A DNA stretch of 64,000 nt, taken from Microcoleus sp. bin38.metabat.b11b12b14.051. Its GTDB lineage: Bacteria > Cyanobacteriota > Cyanobacteriia > Cyanobacteriales > Microcoleaceae. Below the pieces are notes generated by a model. It made no database searches. It saw nothing but the letters and a program-made list of their open reading frames with translations, and was not told the DNA's origin. Position 1 is the stretch's first letter. The number at the start of each line of letters is the position of its first letter. The position numbers were made by a program, and so were the translations under genes. Location: the NCBI RefSeq assembly GCF_013299165.1, contig NZ_JAAFKD010000018.1, positions 1 through 64,000 on the forward strand. Direction: 5' to 3'. Shown piece after piece: positions 55,701 to 64,000 of this stretch.

Positions 55701-56243
55701 TTAATTTTTAATTTTCAGTTTCCTATTAGTATACTGAGGAACCCAGCCTTGAGCCGTGGTGTAATACTGCACAGCTTTTAAATACAACAAAGGAGTGAGA
55801 TAAAACCAATGTTCAGTATTAGGCGGTACTTTAATATATTCTTCAGCTTGCAACATTAATTGTACCTGAGAACCGTTAGGATTCACAAACCCAAACACAC
55901 ATTCCCCAGCTAAAACGTGAAGAACTTCGGCATCTGCGTGGGTGTGAGTGCGATCGCTTTGAGTCATCAGCGGGTAAATCTGTGGCGAACCGGGATGCAG
56001 CACTTTTAAGTCGCACCACTGACATCCGCTAGCGCGCTTGAAGTATTCAAACTCGGTCTTAAATACTGCCAGAATCTGCTGTTTTTCCGTTACACTGAGA
56101 ATATCTTGGAGCAGGATTTCTTGAACCCGAGGATTTTTTTTTGTTCCCAGGCGATCGACTTCAATATTTAAAACAGCGAGTTGGCGATCGATCGCCCCGA
56201 GATCCGTATATGTCCTACCGTCTTCTAGTTGCAGAACAGCCAT
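55701..56243 (-). CDS. Acireductone dioxygenase-like cupin
   Basis: 180 residues. The cupin core keeps all four expected metal ligands H100, H102, E106 and H145 (THTHADAEVLHVLAGE, PPNTEHWFYL). Length and the leading helical part fit acireductone dioxygenase of the methionine salvage pathway, which splits a dihydroxyketo intermediate using iron or nickel. No other salvage gene is near. The last ten residues (KLKIKN) are repeat-like. Confidence 0.8.
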   Translation of the reverse strand: MAVLQLEDGRTYTDLGAIDRQLAVLNIEVDRLGTKKNPRVQEILLQDILSVTEKQQILAVFKTEFEYFKRASGCQWCDLKVLHPGSPQIYPLMTQSDRTHTHADAEVLHVLAGECVFGFVNPNGSQVQLMLQAEEYIKVPPNTEHWFYLTPLLYLKAVQYYTTAQGWVPQYTNRKLKIKN

Positions 56244-56478
56244 CGTACACCACCTGTTTATAGGACTTAGAGGATAATTTAGTTTCCTGTTTCCATATAC
56301 TGTTACAGACTAAACTCCTGCTTATTTTCCATAATAGCCGATCGCTAAAATGAGATGTTTTGCCTCTTCAATTTTCAATTGAATATCACGGTTTAACTAA
56401 AAAATCTTAAATTTTAACTTTTATTTAATAACTTTGAGAGTAGGGTGCGCGCTACGCACCTTACAAAACTCAAAACTT

Positions 56479-57687
56479 TTAAACCAGCATTCCCGCAATG
56501 CAAGCAGTCATGAAACAAGCCACAGAACCAGCAATCATCGCCCTCAAGCCCAACCGAGCCAAATCACCCTTACGCGACGGCGCCATCGCACCAATTCCCC
56601 CAATTTGAATCCCGATGGAACCAATATTAGAAAATCCACACAAAGCATAAGTCGCAATAATTGCCGATCGTTCCGAAATCGCCTGTTGCTTCACCAATTC
56701 CATCAAATCCAGATAAGCAATAAACTCATTTAAAATCGTCTTCTTCCCCAAAATAACTCCTATTTTTCCGCAATCCGCCCAAGGCACTCCCATCAACCAA
56801 GCCATCGGAGCCATCAAATAAGAAAAAATCCATTCCAGCGACAACTGAGGCACACTAATCAGCCCGCCAAACCAACCCAAAAGCGCATTAAAAAATGCCA
56901 ATAAACCCAAAAAAGCAATCAGCATCGCCGCCACATTTCCCGCTAACTTCAAGCCATCGCTAGCACCAGAAGCAGCAGCATCCACGGCATTTGCATAAAC
57001 CTGTTCCACCTTAATTTCCACCTCGCCAGCAGTCAGCGACTTTTCAGTTTCGGGATACATCAATTTAGAAATAGCCAAAGCAGCAGGTGCCGACATCACC
57101 GACGCAGCAATTAAATGTTGAGCAGACACCCCAAAAGAAATGTAAGCAGCCATAACTCCGCCGGCAATTGTCGCAAAACCGCCCGTCATCACAGCGTGAA
57201 GTTCCGAGAGCGTCATCGTTGCTACATAGGGTTTAATTAACAGCGGAGCTTCTGTTTGACCGACAAAAATATTAGCAGCACAAGAAAGCGTTTCTGCACC
57301 AGAAGTTTTCATGGTTTTAATCATGCCCCAAGCGACTGCTTGCACCACCCGTTGCAAAATTCCGTAGTGATACAGTAGAGTGATAAACGAAGAGAAAAAG
57401 ATAATAGTCGGCAGCACTTTAAAAGCGATAAAGTGATCGGTAAATTTCTCACCAAATATGAACTTAGCCCCAGCATCAGAAAAATTGAGAAATTGGGTGA
57501 CTAAATCTCCCAAAAATTTAAATACCGCCAAACCGGGAGCAGTTTTGAGAATCAAAATTGCAAAAATTAGTTGCAAAGCAATTCCCCACAGTACGGGCGG
57601 CCACTTAACAGCACGCCGATCGACTGAAAATGCGTAGCACAAACCGACAAAAACCCCTAACCCCAACACAGAAATAAGTCTTTCCAT
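56479..57687 (-). CDS. Concentrative nucleoside transporter (NupC-type)
   Basis: 402 residues with about ten membrane helices. CNT family motifs are present: [59 protein letters not shown] and [17 protein letters not shown]. It imports nucleosides with Na+ or H+. Start ATG 57687; a GTG nine bases upstream is possible. Divergent from der with 71 bp between the starts, so the promoters face each other. Confidence 0.94.
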   Translation of the reverse strand: MERLISVLGLGVFVGLCYAFSVDRRAVKWPPVLWGIALQLIFAILILKTAPGLAVFKFLGDLVTQFLNFSDAGAKFIFGEKFTDHFIAFKVLPTIIFFSSFITLLYHYGILQRVVQAVAWGMIKTMKTSGAETLSCAANIFVGQTEAPLLIKPYVATMTLSELHAVMTGGFATIAGGVMAAYISFGVSAQHLIAASVMSAPAALAISKLMYPETEKSLTAGEVEIKVEQVYANAVDAAASGASDGLKLAGNVAAMLIAFLGLLAFFNALLGWFGGLISVPQLSLEWIFSYLMAPMAWLMGVPWADCGKIGVILGKKTILNEFIAYLDLMELVKQQAISERSAIIATYALCGFSNIGSIGIQIGGIGAMAPSRKGDLARLGLRAMIAGSVACFMTACIAGMLV

Positions 57688-57758
57688 TTCAGTCACATTC
57701 CCTTATAATCAAAGACTCAACCTCAAAATTACGGCGCAGCCTAATTGCTGCTACTTTT

Positions 57759-59120
57759 ATGCCTCTACCTATAGTTGCTATTATTGGACGCCCCAATGTA
57801 GGCAAATCGACGATCGTCAACCGTTTAGCCAACAGCCAAGACGCGATCGTCCACGACGAACCGGGAATTACGCGCGATCGCACGTACAGGCCAGCATACT
57901 GGGGCGATCGCGAATATCAAATCGTAGACACCGGCGGGCTAGTATTCGACGACGAAACCGAATTTCTGCCATTAATCCGCGAACAAGCAATGGCGGCCCT
58001 TGCAGAAGCCAGTGCAGCCATTTTCGTAGTAGACGGAAAAACCGGACTCACCGGCGGCGACGAATCCATCGCCTCTTGGCTGAGACTGCAAAAAGTCCCC
58101 GTCATTCTAGCAGTCAACAAGTGCGAATCAGAAAATACCGGACTCACACAAGCAGCAGACTTTTGGACATTGGGACTGGGAGAACCTTACCCTATTTCCG
58201 GCATTCACGGTAACGGTACGGGCGAATTGCTAGACCAATTAATGACTCACCTTCCCACAGAAGTAGAGCCAGAAGTAGACGAAATTAAAGTAGCAATTAT
58301 CGGTCGTCCCAACGTCGGTAAATCGAGTTTACTCAACGCATTTCTCGGAGAAAACCGCGCCATAGTCAGCCCAATTTCCGGCACAACCCGCGACGCAATC
58401 GATACCATAGTAGAACGCAACGGTCAAACCTACCGGCTGATCGACACAGCCGGAATTCGCAAAAAGAAAAACGTCGAATACGGCGCCGAATTTTTCGGCA
58501 TCAACCGCGCTTTCAAAGCAATCCGCCGCGCCGATGTGATACTGTTAGTAATTGATGCAATTGATGGCGTTACCGACCAAGACCAAAAATTAGCCGATCG
58601 CATTAGCCAAGAAGGTCGAGCCTGCATCATCGTCATCAATAAATGGGATGCCATAGAAAAAGACAATGAGACTATCTACGAGTACGAAAGAGTAGCAAGA
58701 ACCAAACTTTATTTCCTCGACTGGGCAGAAATGATCTTTGTCAGCGCCATGAGCGGACAGCGAGTTGAAAAAGTCATAGAATTAGTAGACAAAGCCTCCG
58801 ACGAACACAAACGTCGCGTTGCTACCGCCGTGATCAACGAAGTGATAGAAGAAGCCACAACCTGGCACTCAGCGCCAGTTACCCGCCAAGGAAAACAAGG
58901 TAAAATTTATTACGGCACCCAAGTGCGATCGCAACCGCCAACAATCGCGTTATTCGTCAACGATCCCAAACGCTTCACCGAAAACTACCGCCGCTACATG
59001 GAAAGCCAATTCCGCAAACACCTAGGCTTTACAGGTACACCAATGCGGCTGCTGTGGAGAGGCAAAAAAGTTCGCGCCACCGAAGTCAGTACCACCAACA
59101 GAGCACTGCGTGTGAAGTAA
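57759..59120 (+). CDS. der: Ribosome biogenesis GTPase Der (EngA)
   Basis: 453 residues with two GTPase domains: first GRPNVGKST (~10-18), DTGG, NKCE; second GRPNVGKSS (~185), [14 protein letters not shown]-terminal KH-like domain (~350-440) ends with the basic [10 protein letters not shown] region. Der assembles the 50S subunit. A full set of G1-G5 motifs is visible. ecfT follows 159 bp downstream on the same strand. Confidence 0.97.
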   Translation: MPLPIVAIIGRPNVGKSTIVNRLANSQDAIVHDEPGITRDRTYRPAYWGDREYQIVDTGGLVFDDETEFLPLIREQAMAALAEASAAIFVVDGKTGLTGGDESIASWLRLQKVPVILAVNKCESENTGLTQAADFWTLGLGEPYPISGIHGNGTGELLDQLMTHLPTEVEPEVDEIKVAIIGRPNVGKSSLLNAFLGENRAIVSPISGTTRDAIDTIVERNGQTYRLIDTAGIRKKKNVEYGAEFFGINRAFKAIRRADVILLVIDAIDGVTDQDQKLADRISQEGRACIIVINKWDAIEKDNETIYEYERVARTKLYFLDWAEMIFVSAMSGQRVEKVIELVDKASDEHKRRVATAVINEVIEEATTWHSAPVTRQGKQGKIYYGTQVRSQPPTIALFVNDPKRFTENYRRYMESQFRKHLGFTGTPMRLLWRGKKVRATEVSTTNRALRVK

Positions 59121-59279
59121 TTTTAGATTTGGGATTAAAGAAAAAACGCAGTTTAATAATATAAGCAAATTGCGTTTTTTTCTTAACTCTTCCTTCTTTA
59201 ACTCTTCCTTCGTGTCCTTTGCGTCTTCGCGGTTCAATAAATTGATATTCTTAAAAATCTAAAATCTAAAATATACAGC

Positions 59280-60275
59280 ATGGATTTATTGCGATCGCTT
59301 CCCATTGGACTTTATCTCGAACAACCCGTAACCTGGCTGCACCGGCTAGACTCGCGCGTCAAACTAGCCTGGTTGATGACATTTCTAATCGCGCCCATAC
59401 TCGCCAATCCCATCTGGCGGTTGATGCTAGTCGCAATGTTAATCATACTGACACTTAGCGCAGCTATTCCCTTCCGCGTGTGGAAACAGCAAATGGGACT
59501 GTTGCTGCTATTCTGCTTTTTAATATTTTGCCTCAGCGCGATCGCCCCCGACGCACTTCCATCAGAACATCAGCCCCGCATCCCCGCCGACGAATTAACC
59601 TTTTCCCAACAGCCCGCAACCCTTCCGCCGGCTCAAGAGCCCAAACCCTGGTACAAACCTTTTAATTTAGGCTCGAAATCCCCAACCCAAAATCCCCAAT
59701 CCCCAATTCCAAATAAACTCCCCCAACCCACAAGCTACAGTTACGTTGTATTCAAACAAGGCCCGATTAAAATCACCCGCAAATCCATAGATTTAGGTAT
59801 CAACGTCAGTACATTATTTTTTACAGTAATTTACAGCACCAACCTCTACCTCCTCACCACAGCCAGCGAAGAAATCACCGCCGCTATCGAAAATTTAATG
59901 CAGCCGCTGCGCCGCTTGCGCTGGCCTGTCACGGAAATAGCACTAACATTAACGTTATCTCTGCGGTTCATTCCCCTAGTATTGGAAGAAATACAAAATT
60001 TAGTGCGATCGGTCAGCACCAGAGCGATAAACTGGAAAAAACTCGGATTTCGCCGCGCTTCTCAAGTTTGGTTAATGATTGCTGAAAGGCTATTAGAAAA
60101 CTTGCTGTTACGAGCTGAACAAATGGCTAGTGCAATGACAGTTCGTGGCTTCACCAGTCCCGATCGACACCGCGTAGAATGGCATCAGTTGCATTTCAAA
60201 ATCCGAGACTGGATCGCCCTCGGCTGCTTGCTCGCCCTCTGGAGTGCCCGCTTAATTTGGGGGTGGGACAGTTGA
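59280..60275 (+). CDS. ecfT: ECF transporter T component (EcfT/CbiQ family)
   Basis: 331 residues, about five membrane helices (LAWLMTFLIAPILA, MLVAMLIILTLSAA, GLLLLFCFLIFCLSAI and two more C-terminal). The two Ala-Arg-Gly signature regions of EcfT are represented by RAEQMASAMTVRGFTSP (~284). Between helices 3 and 4 (~92-155) lies a Pro/Gln-rich loop partly made from AATCCCC heptamers (59690-59712). It couples ATPases and vitamin-binding S proteins. The stop codon TGA at 60275 comes from the first TTGACAG repeat. Confidence 0.88.
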   Translation: MDLLRSLPIGLYLEQPVTWLHRLDSRVKLAWLMTFLIAPILANPIWRLMLVAMLIILTLSAAIPFRVWKQQMGLLLLFCFLIFCLSAIAPDALPSEHQPRIPADELTFSQQPATLPPAQEPKPWYKPFNLGSKSPTQNPQSPIPNKLPQPTSYSYVVFKQGPIKITRKSIDLGINVSTLFFTVIYSTNLYLLTTASEEITAAIENLMQPLRRLRWPVTEIALTLTLSLRFIPLVLEEIQNLVRSVSTRAINWKKLGFRRASQVWLMIAERLLENLLLRAEQMASAMTVRGFTSPDRHRVEWHQLHFKIRDWIALGCLLALWSARLIWGWDS

Positions 60276-60422
60276 CAGTTGACAGTTGACAGTTGACAGT
60301 TGACAGTTGACAGTTGACAGTTGACAGTTGACAGTTGACAGTTGACAGTTGACAGTTGACAGTTGACAGTTGATAGTTGACAGTTGACAGCTCGCGCAAG
60401 AGAAGGGTTGACAGTTGACAGT
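60267..60422. repeat. TTGACAG heptamer array (about 20 copies) covering the ecfT stop
   Basis: Tandem GACAGTT units start inside the last codons of ecfT and run unbroken to ~60390, then resume at 60409-60422. It is the longest TTGACAG array in the window. The rest of the gap to 60588 holds no gene. Confidence 0.97.
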
Positions 60423-60588
60423 TTCCAACAAGAATGCAGATGTAGGTAGACTCCAAAGCCATATCCAGTCAGTCATCCCCTATTCTTCAATTCTTCTATC
60501 TCAAATCTCAAATCTCAAATGGTATGAGATACTTCGACGCGATAGTGCTGCTAAAGTAATGGATGCAAATATTTAGAGATCCAAGACT

Positions 60589-61026
60589 TTGAACATCTAT
60601 CTGGGGACAGATATTGTATATGTGCCCCGCATTCAAGCTGCATTAGACCGGTTTGGCGATCGCTTCCTGGAAAAAGTTTACACCAGGGGCGAACAAAGTG
60701 ACTGCGGGCAACTAAATTCTCAAGACAGCAATATTAAAGGTAAAATGAATCGAGTTTCCTGCAACCAGCTAGCGGGGCGCTGGGCAGCCAAAGAAGCCGT
60801 TGTCAAAGCCCTAGGCACGGGATGGCGGGGAATACGGTATGCAGATGTGGAAATTCGGCGCTCCGAAAACGGTGCTCCTAACGTGCAACTGCACGGAACC
60901 GCCGCAGCACGAGCCTCTGTTTGGCTCAATTGCCAGTGGCAGTTGAGCCTCAGTCACGATGGAGACTATAGCATGGCTACGGCGATCGCCCTTTGCACCC
61001 CGCGATCGAGCGAAACTCAAATCTAA
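60589..61026 (+). CDS. acpS: Holo-[acyl-carrier-protein] synthase
   Basis: 145 residues from a TTG start at 60589. The family motifs are GTDIV (Mg ligand D8) and RWAAKEAVVKALGTG (E69), with LSLSHDGDYSMATAIA near the end. It transfers phosphopantetheine from CoA to acyl carrier protein. About 20 extra residues (~37-58) lie between the conserved blocks. No ATG fits; the TTG matches the expected N-terminus. pipX follows 42 bp downstream. Confidence 0.9.
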   Translation: MNIYLGTDIVYVPRIQAALDRFGDRFLEKVYTRGEQSDCGQLNSQDSNIKGKMNRVSCNQLAGRWAAKEAVVKALGTGWRGIRYADVEIRRSENGAPNVQLHGTAAARASVWLNCQWQLSLSHDGDYSMATAIALCTPRSSETQI

Positions 61027-61068
61027 AATCTAAATCTTTAATCTAATATCGATCGATTGTGAGCGTGA

Positions 61069-61338
61069 ATGACTACCGAAACCTACCTGAACCATCCAAA
61101 CTTTGGCCTCCTCTTCAGGGTATCCCAGGTTGAAGACAGCCAAGAATTATTTACCACCCTATACGCCCAGCGCCTATTTTTCTTAGTAACCAACGGCCCT
61201 GGCGGTCTGAGATTTGAACCCATCAGCCGCTCCGACGCTCGCCTCATGGTCGAAATTCGCCTGCGAACCCTCCGTCGCAGCGGTCAATATCACGAGTACG
61301 ACGAATTGCAGGCCGTTCACAAGCGCACTTTTCAATAG
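61069..61338 (+). CDS. pipX: PII-interacting protein X
   Basis: 89 residues with the characteristic PipX sequence: Tudor-like N-terminal half (TYLNHPNFGLLFRVSQVEDSQELFTTLYAQRLFFLV) and C-terminal helices (RSDARLMVEIRLRTLRRSG). PipX shuttles between the PII protein and NtcA to activate nitrogen-stress genes. Starts with ATG at 61069. In many cyanobacteria pipY is immediately downstream; here the gap is 308 bp. Confidence 0.96.
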   Translation: MTTETYLNHPNFGLLFRVSQVEDSQELFTTLYAQRLFFLVTNGPGGLRFEPISRSDARLMVEIRLRTLRRSGQYHEYDELQAVHKRTFQ

Positions 61339-61646
61339 CCAAAATCGGTCATTAGTCATTAGTCATTAGTCATTGGTAATTGGGAATTAGCTCGTTACCA
61401 GGTAGAGCCTGGTAATGCAGATCCCGAGGAAGAGCCTCTCTTTACCTCTTTACCTCGCCTTGCGGTGGAAACACAGAAGTGTAGCAGATGTTTAAATTAA
61501 GTAACCAGGCACTATTAATTACAAAAAGACTCTTGACGCTGATTCGGCCCTGGGGCGATATGCAAGTGTAATTAATTCAGTAGGCCCTACCTATTAAATT
61601 TTCGTTCTTAATTTTCCTTTCCTCCACTTCCCAGTATTGAGAACCC
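61339..61646. other. pipX-pipY intergenic region with TCATTAG heptamers
   Basis: Starts 11 bases after the pipX stop with TCATTAGTCATTAG heptamers (61349-61374, complement of the CTAATGA word), followed by ~270 bp of AT-rich non-coding sequence. No gene is seen. Confidence 0.75.
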
Positions 61647-62312
61647 ATGACCATTACCTCTCGAATTAACAGCATTCGCCAACAGTTGCCGGAATCAGTG
61701 CGGTTAATTGCCGTTACCAAACAGGTACCAACTGATGCTATCCGCGAAGCCTACGACGCGGGCATCCGGGATTTTGGTGAGAGTAAGGTTCAAGAGACTG
61801 CCGAAAAACAAAGTCAACTGCAAGATTTGCTTGATATCAACTGGCACTTGATCGGCCACTTGCAAGCCAACAAAGCAGCTAAAGCCCTAGAGCATTTCCA
61901 GTGGATTCACTCTGTCGATAACTTAAAACTGGCTCAGCGGTTGTCGCGCATAGCTAGTGAAATGTCCCGTTCGCCCCAAGTCTGCTTGCAAGTCAAAATG
62001 TTGCCCGATCCCGACAAATACGGGTGGAGCGTCCCAGAACTGCTTGCCGACATCCCAGAACTCAATAAATGTGAGCATATCAAAATTCAAGGTTTGATGA
62101 CAATACCTCCGCTGGGATTAAATGACTCGCAAATCCTAGAATTGTTTAACAGTACCCGCGAACTTGCTGATAAAATCCAGCAGCAAAATTTGCCAAACAT
62201 TCAGATGCAGCAGCTCTCGATGGGGATGTCGGGAGATTATCATTTGGCAATTCAAGCAGGTGCTACTATGGTACGGCTAGGACAAACCTTATTTGGGTCT
62301 AGGAGGGGATAA
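61647..62312 (+). CDS. pipY: PLP homeostasis protein PipY (YggS/ProSC family)
   Basis: 221 residues, a type III PLP-binding TIM barrel. Lys in IAVTKQV binds PLP; FGESKVQE, WHLIGHLQANK, GLMTIPPLG and LSMGMSGDYHLAIQAGATMVRLG are family hallmarks. No catalysis is known; it maintains pyridoxal phosphate and is linked to PipX. ATG at 61647. sepF follows 117 bp downstream on the same strand. Confidence 0.95.
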   Translation: MTITSRINSIRQQLPESVRLIAVTKQVPTDAIREAYDAGIRDFGESKVQETAEKQSQLQDLLDINWHLIGHLQANKAAKALEHFQWIHSVDNLKLAQRLSRIASEMSRSPQVCLQVKMLPDPDKYGWSVPELLADIPELNKCEHIKIQGLMTIPPLGLNDSQILELFNSTRELADKIQQQNLPNIQMQQLSMGMSGDYHLAIQAGATMVRLGQTLFGSRRG

Positions 62313-62429
62313 ATTGTTGAAATCTTCTGATAAGCACAACTTAGGTTAAATATAGAATAGTCAGCCACCCGCGGCTAACCCGCAACGCGAGTATAGTCGG
62401 GGCAGTACAGTCGTGAAGGAACGTGAATC

Positions 62430-63065
62430 ATGAACATTGTGTCTAAGCTGCGAGATTTTATAGGCTTCAACAATGAGCCTGAATACGATTACGAGTATGA
62501 CGAAACGGAAAGCGAGCGCTTTGGGAACGTCTACCAACCGCCTGAAACGAACGCCGCCGCCACTGCTGCTGCTGTCGCCGCAGCAGAAGAAGAACGCCGC
62601 CAAAATCGCAGAATGCGGGAGCGGTCAGTAGTAGGATCGACAGGTACGGATGTTGTTGCACCAACCGGGGGAGTAGGATCAGTAATGAATAACGTGATTG
62701 GAATGCCTGGATCTATGAACGGGATTTCGGAAGTAGTAGTGATGGAGCCGCGCACTTTTGAAGAGATGCCGGCAGCAATTCGAGCTCTGAAAGAACGCAA
62801 ATCTGTGGTTTTGAACCTGACGGTGATGGACCCAGACCAAGCACAAAGAGCTGTGGACTTTGTGGCGGGCGGTACTTACGCGCTTGACGGTCATCAAGAG
62901 CGCATTGGCGAAAGCATTTTCTTGTTTACGCCTAGCTGCGTGCAAGTAAGAACTCAGTCTGGTGTGGTTCACGAAGTACCTCCAGCTCAAGGACGCCCGC
63001 GCCCTGCTGCGACGACTCCTGCACCGACAGTCTGGCCGGCTGAACAAGCTCAAATGGCTCAGTAG
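62430..63065 (+). CDS. sepF: Cell division protein SepF
   Basis: 211 residues. An amphipathic N-terminal helix ([11 protein letters not shown]) is followed by an acidic/Ala-rich linker and the SepF core (~105-185: [43 protein letters not shown]). SepF polymerises and tethers FtsZ to the membrane. A proline-rich tail ends the protein. It sits between pipY and proC, a conserved cyanobacterial order. Confidence 0.96.
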   Translation: MNIVSKLRDFIGFNNEPEYDYEYDETESERFGNVYQPPETNAAATAAAVAAAEEERRQNRRMRERSVVGSTGTDVVAPTGGVGSVMNNVIGMPGSMNGISEVVVMEPRTFEEMPAAIRALKERKSVVLNLTVMDPDQAQRAVDFVAGGTYALDGHQERIGESIFLFTPSCVQVRTQSGVVHEVPPAQGRPRPAATTPAPTVWPAEQAQMAQ

Positions 63066-63071
63066 TTAAGA

Positions 63072-63279
63072 GCGAAGGAAGAGGGAAGAAGGAAGAAGGA
63101 AGAAGGAAAGAATTAAGAAAAATAGCGAAGAATAAATGAGATTGTCTGTTGGTTTATAGTTTTAAACTTGCCGAAATCGGGCGATCGCATTCCGCTTATT
63201 TTTATTCTATTCTTAGAACTTATTCGTGTTTCTTTTGTTTTTCTTCCTTCTTCCTTCTTCCTTCTTCCTTCTTCCTTCA
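63072..63279. repeat. Two opposed AGGAAGA heptamer arrays between sepF and proC
   Basis: Plus-strand GAAGGAA-type units at 63075-63110 and complementary CTTCTTC-type units at 63241-63279 form a large inverted repeat around 130 bp of AT-rich DNA. The second array ends three bases before the proC start codon. Confidence 0.9.
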
Positions 63280-63281
63280 TA

Positions 63282-64000
63282 ATGACTAACATCAAATTTG
63301 GTACGATCGGCGGCGGAGTAATGGCAGAAGCTCTCTTATCCCGCCTCATAGCACAAAAAGTTTATTTGCCATCAGAAATATTGGTGAGCGATCCGCAACC
63401 GCAACGGCGCGAATTTTTGACGGAAACCTACGGAATCGGCACGACAGCCAGCAATCTCGAAGTTGCTACCGCTACAGAAGTGCTGTTTTTGGCGATTAAA
63501 CCGCAAATTTTTGAGAAAGTAGCTTTGGAATTGACGGTGGCGATCGATCGCCAACAAGGAAACAATGGAGAAACGGCTGATTCGCAGCCATCCGCAGTGG
63601 TTGTGTCAATTTTGGCAGGAGTTCCCCTCAGCAAGCTCGAACCGGCGTTCCCGGGGCGCTCAGTGCTGCGGGTGATGCCAAATACTCCGGCAACGGTAGG
63701 CGCGGGCATGAGCGCGATCGCCCCAGGCAAACTCGTACAACCTGCCGATCTAGAATTAGTCAAGCGGATGTTTCAGGCTGTGGGAGAAGTGGTAGAAGTG
63801 CCTGAGAGTATGCTGGATGCGGTGACAGGGCTTTCGGGTTCTGGGCCCGGTTATGTTGCGATTTTTATCGAAGCCTTGACAGATGGCGGAGTTTGTGCTG
63901 GCTTGCCACGGGCGATCGCCTCGCAATTAGCAATCCAAACTGTATTCGGTACAGCGAAGCTATTACAAGAAACGGGAATGCACCCAGCAGAATTAAAAGA
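63282..64000 (+). CDS. proC: Pyrroline-5-carboxylate reductase (partial, runs off window)
   Basis: ATG at 63282 opens a frame to the window edge (239 codons visible). The N-terminal NADPH motif FGTIGGGVMAEAL, FLAIKPQ, SILAGVPLSKLE and VMPNTPATVGAGMSAI, then TGLSGSGPGYVAIFIEALTDGGV are typical of ProC. It reduces pyrroline-5-carboxylate to proline. The translation start lies immediately after a heptamer array, so the ribosome site falls inside repeat sequence. Confidence 0.95.
   Translation, partial: MTNIKFGTIGGGVMAEALLSRLIAQKVYLPSEILVSDPQPQRREFLTETYGIGTTASNLEVATATEVLFLAIKPQIFEKVALELTVAIDRQQGNNGETADSQPSAVVVSILAGVPLSKLEPAFPGRSVLRVMPNTPATVGAGMSAIAPGKLVQPADLELVKRMFQAVGEVVEVPESMLDAVTGLSGSGPGYVAIFIEALTDGGVCAGLPRAIASQLAIQTVFGTAKLLQETGMHPAELK

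Noticed and set aside
60196..60476. Two minus-strand frames with NCQLSTV repeats
   Set aside because: Chance translation of the TTGACAG array in two phases.

Overview
The window is chromosomal DNA of a filamentous cyanobacterium, probably Oscillatoria/Microcoleus/Phormidium-like (the genus is inference). The sequence shows very frequent GCGATCGC-type sites, and genes that are cyanobacterial hallmarks: pipX/pipY, sepF, a Ycf66-family gene, the photosystem II S4-domain gene, phycobiliprotein-like and V4R-domain genes, and a DUF760 gene. No phage or plasmid backbone is visible. The accessory character comes from repeats, not from foreign gene blocks.

Layout. 1-480: 5' end of a 16S rRNA gene (minus strand) with its leader and a near-consensus promoter. 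1.0-9.1 kb: a Ser/Thr kinase, a 2Fe-2S protein, two bilin-less phycobiliprotein-like proteins, two V4R proteins and a small acidic protein. Together these look like a rearranged relative of the Synechocystis slr0144-slr0152 (photosystem II assembly, PAP) operon. 9.2-11 kb: a caspase-fold protein without the catalytic dyad. 12-17.7 kb: small conserved proteins, an ABC ATPase, scpB, DUF760 and a Deg/HtrA protease. 18-22 kb: tRNA-Thr, tRNA-Tyr, a frameshifted ABC exporter, a secreted protein, a 46-residue membrane protein and tRNA-Gly. 22.3-30 kb: a ProA-like protein lacking the catalytic cysteine, a membrane desaturase convergent with a lipoxygenase, and a ferredoxin-adenylate cyclase fusion. 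30-45 kb: mostly housekeeping (fabG, y-type thioredoxin, prmA, serA, PSII S4 protein, two SDR/membrane proteins, small ferredoxin, cobQ, Ycf66), separated by large repeat arrays. 46-56 kb: NicO metal transporter, TPR protein and DUF4331 protein on one strand, followed by a divergent ECF sigma factor and cupin anti-sigma pair, then a DUF732-like secreted protein, a CBS-HEPN protein and an acireductone-dioxygenase-like cupin. 56-64 kb: nucleoside transporter, der, ecfT, acpS, pipX, pipY, sepF and the start of proC.

Repeats are the dominant unusual feature. Almost every simple-sequence array has a period of seven bases although the repeated words are unrelated (TTGACAG, CATAGGG, CTAATGA, AGGAAGA, TTTTAGA, AATCCCC). 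These arrays often start at or within a few bases of a stop codon. There are also several families of dispersed palindromes, one of which is read in frame inside the NicO transporter gene, two copies of a roughly 125-bp MITE-like element, a 7-copy 85-bp tandem array, a 3-copy 50-bp array, and an array that appears to have grown from the 3' end of serA.

Functionally, the window mixes photosystem biogenesis (PAP-like genes, S4 protein, Ycf66), redox sensing (three 2Fe-2S proteins, thioredoxin y, ECF/ChrR-like pair), oxylipin chemistry (desaturase plus lipoxygenase) and core growth functions. No CRISPR array, intact transposase or prophage was found. All functional calls rest on reading motifs by eye; no database search was run.
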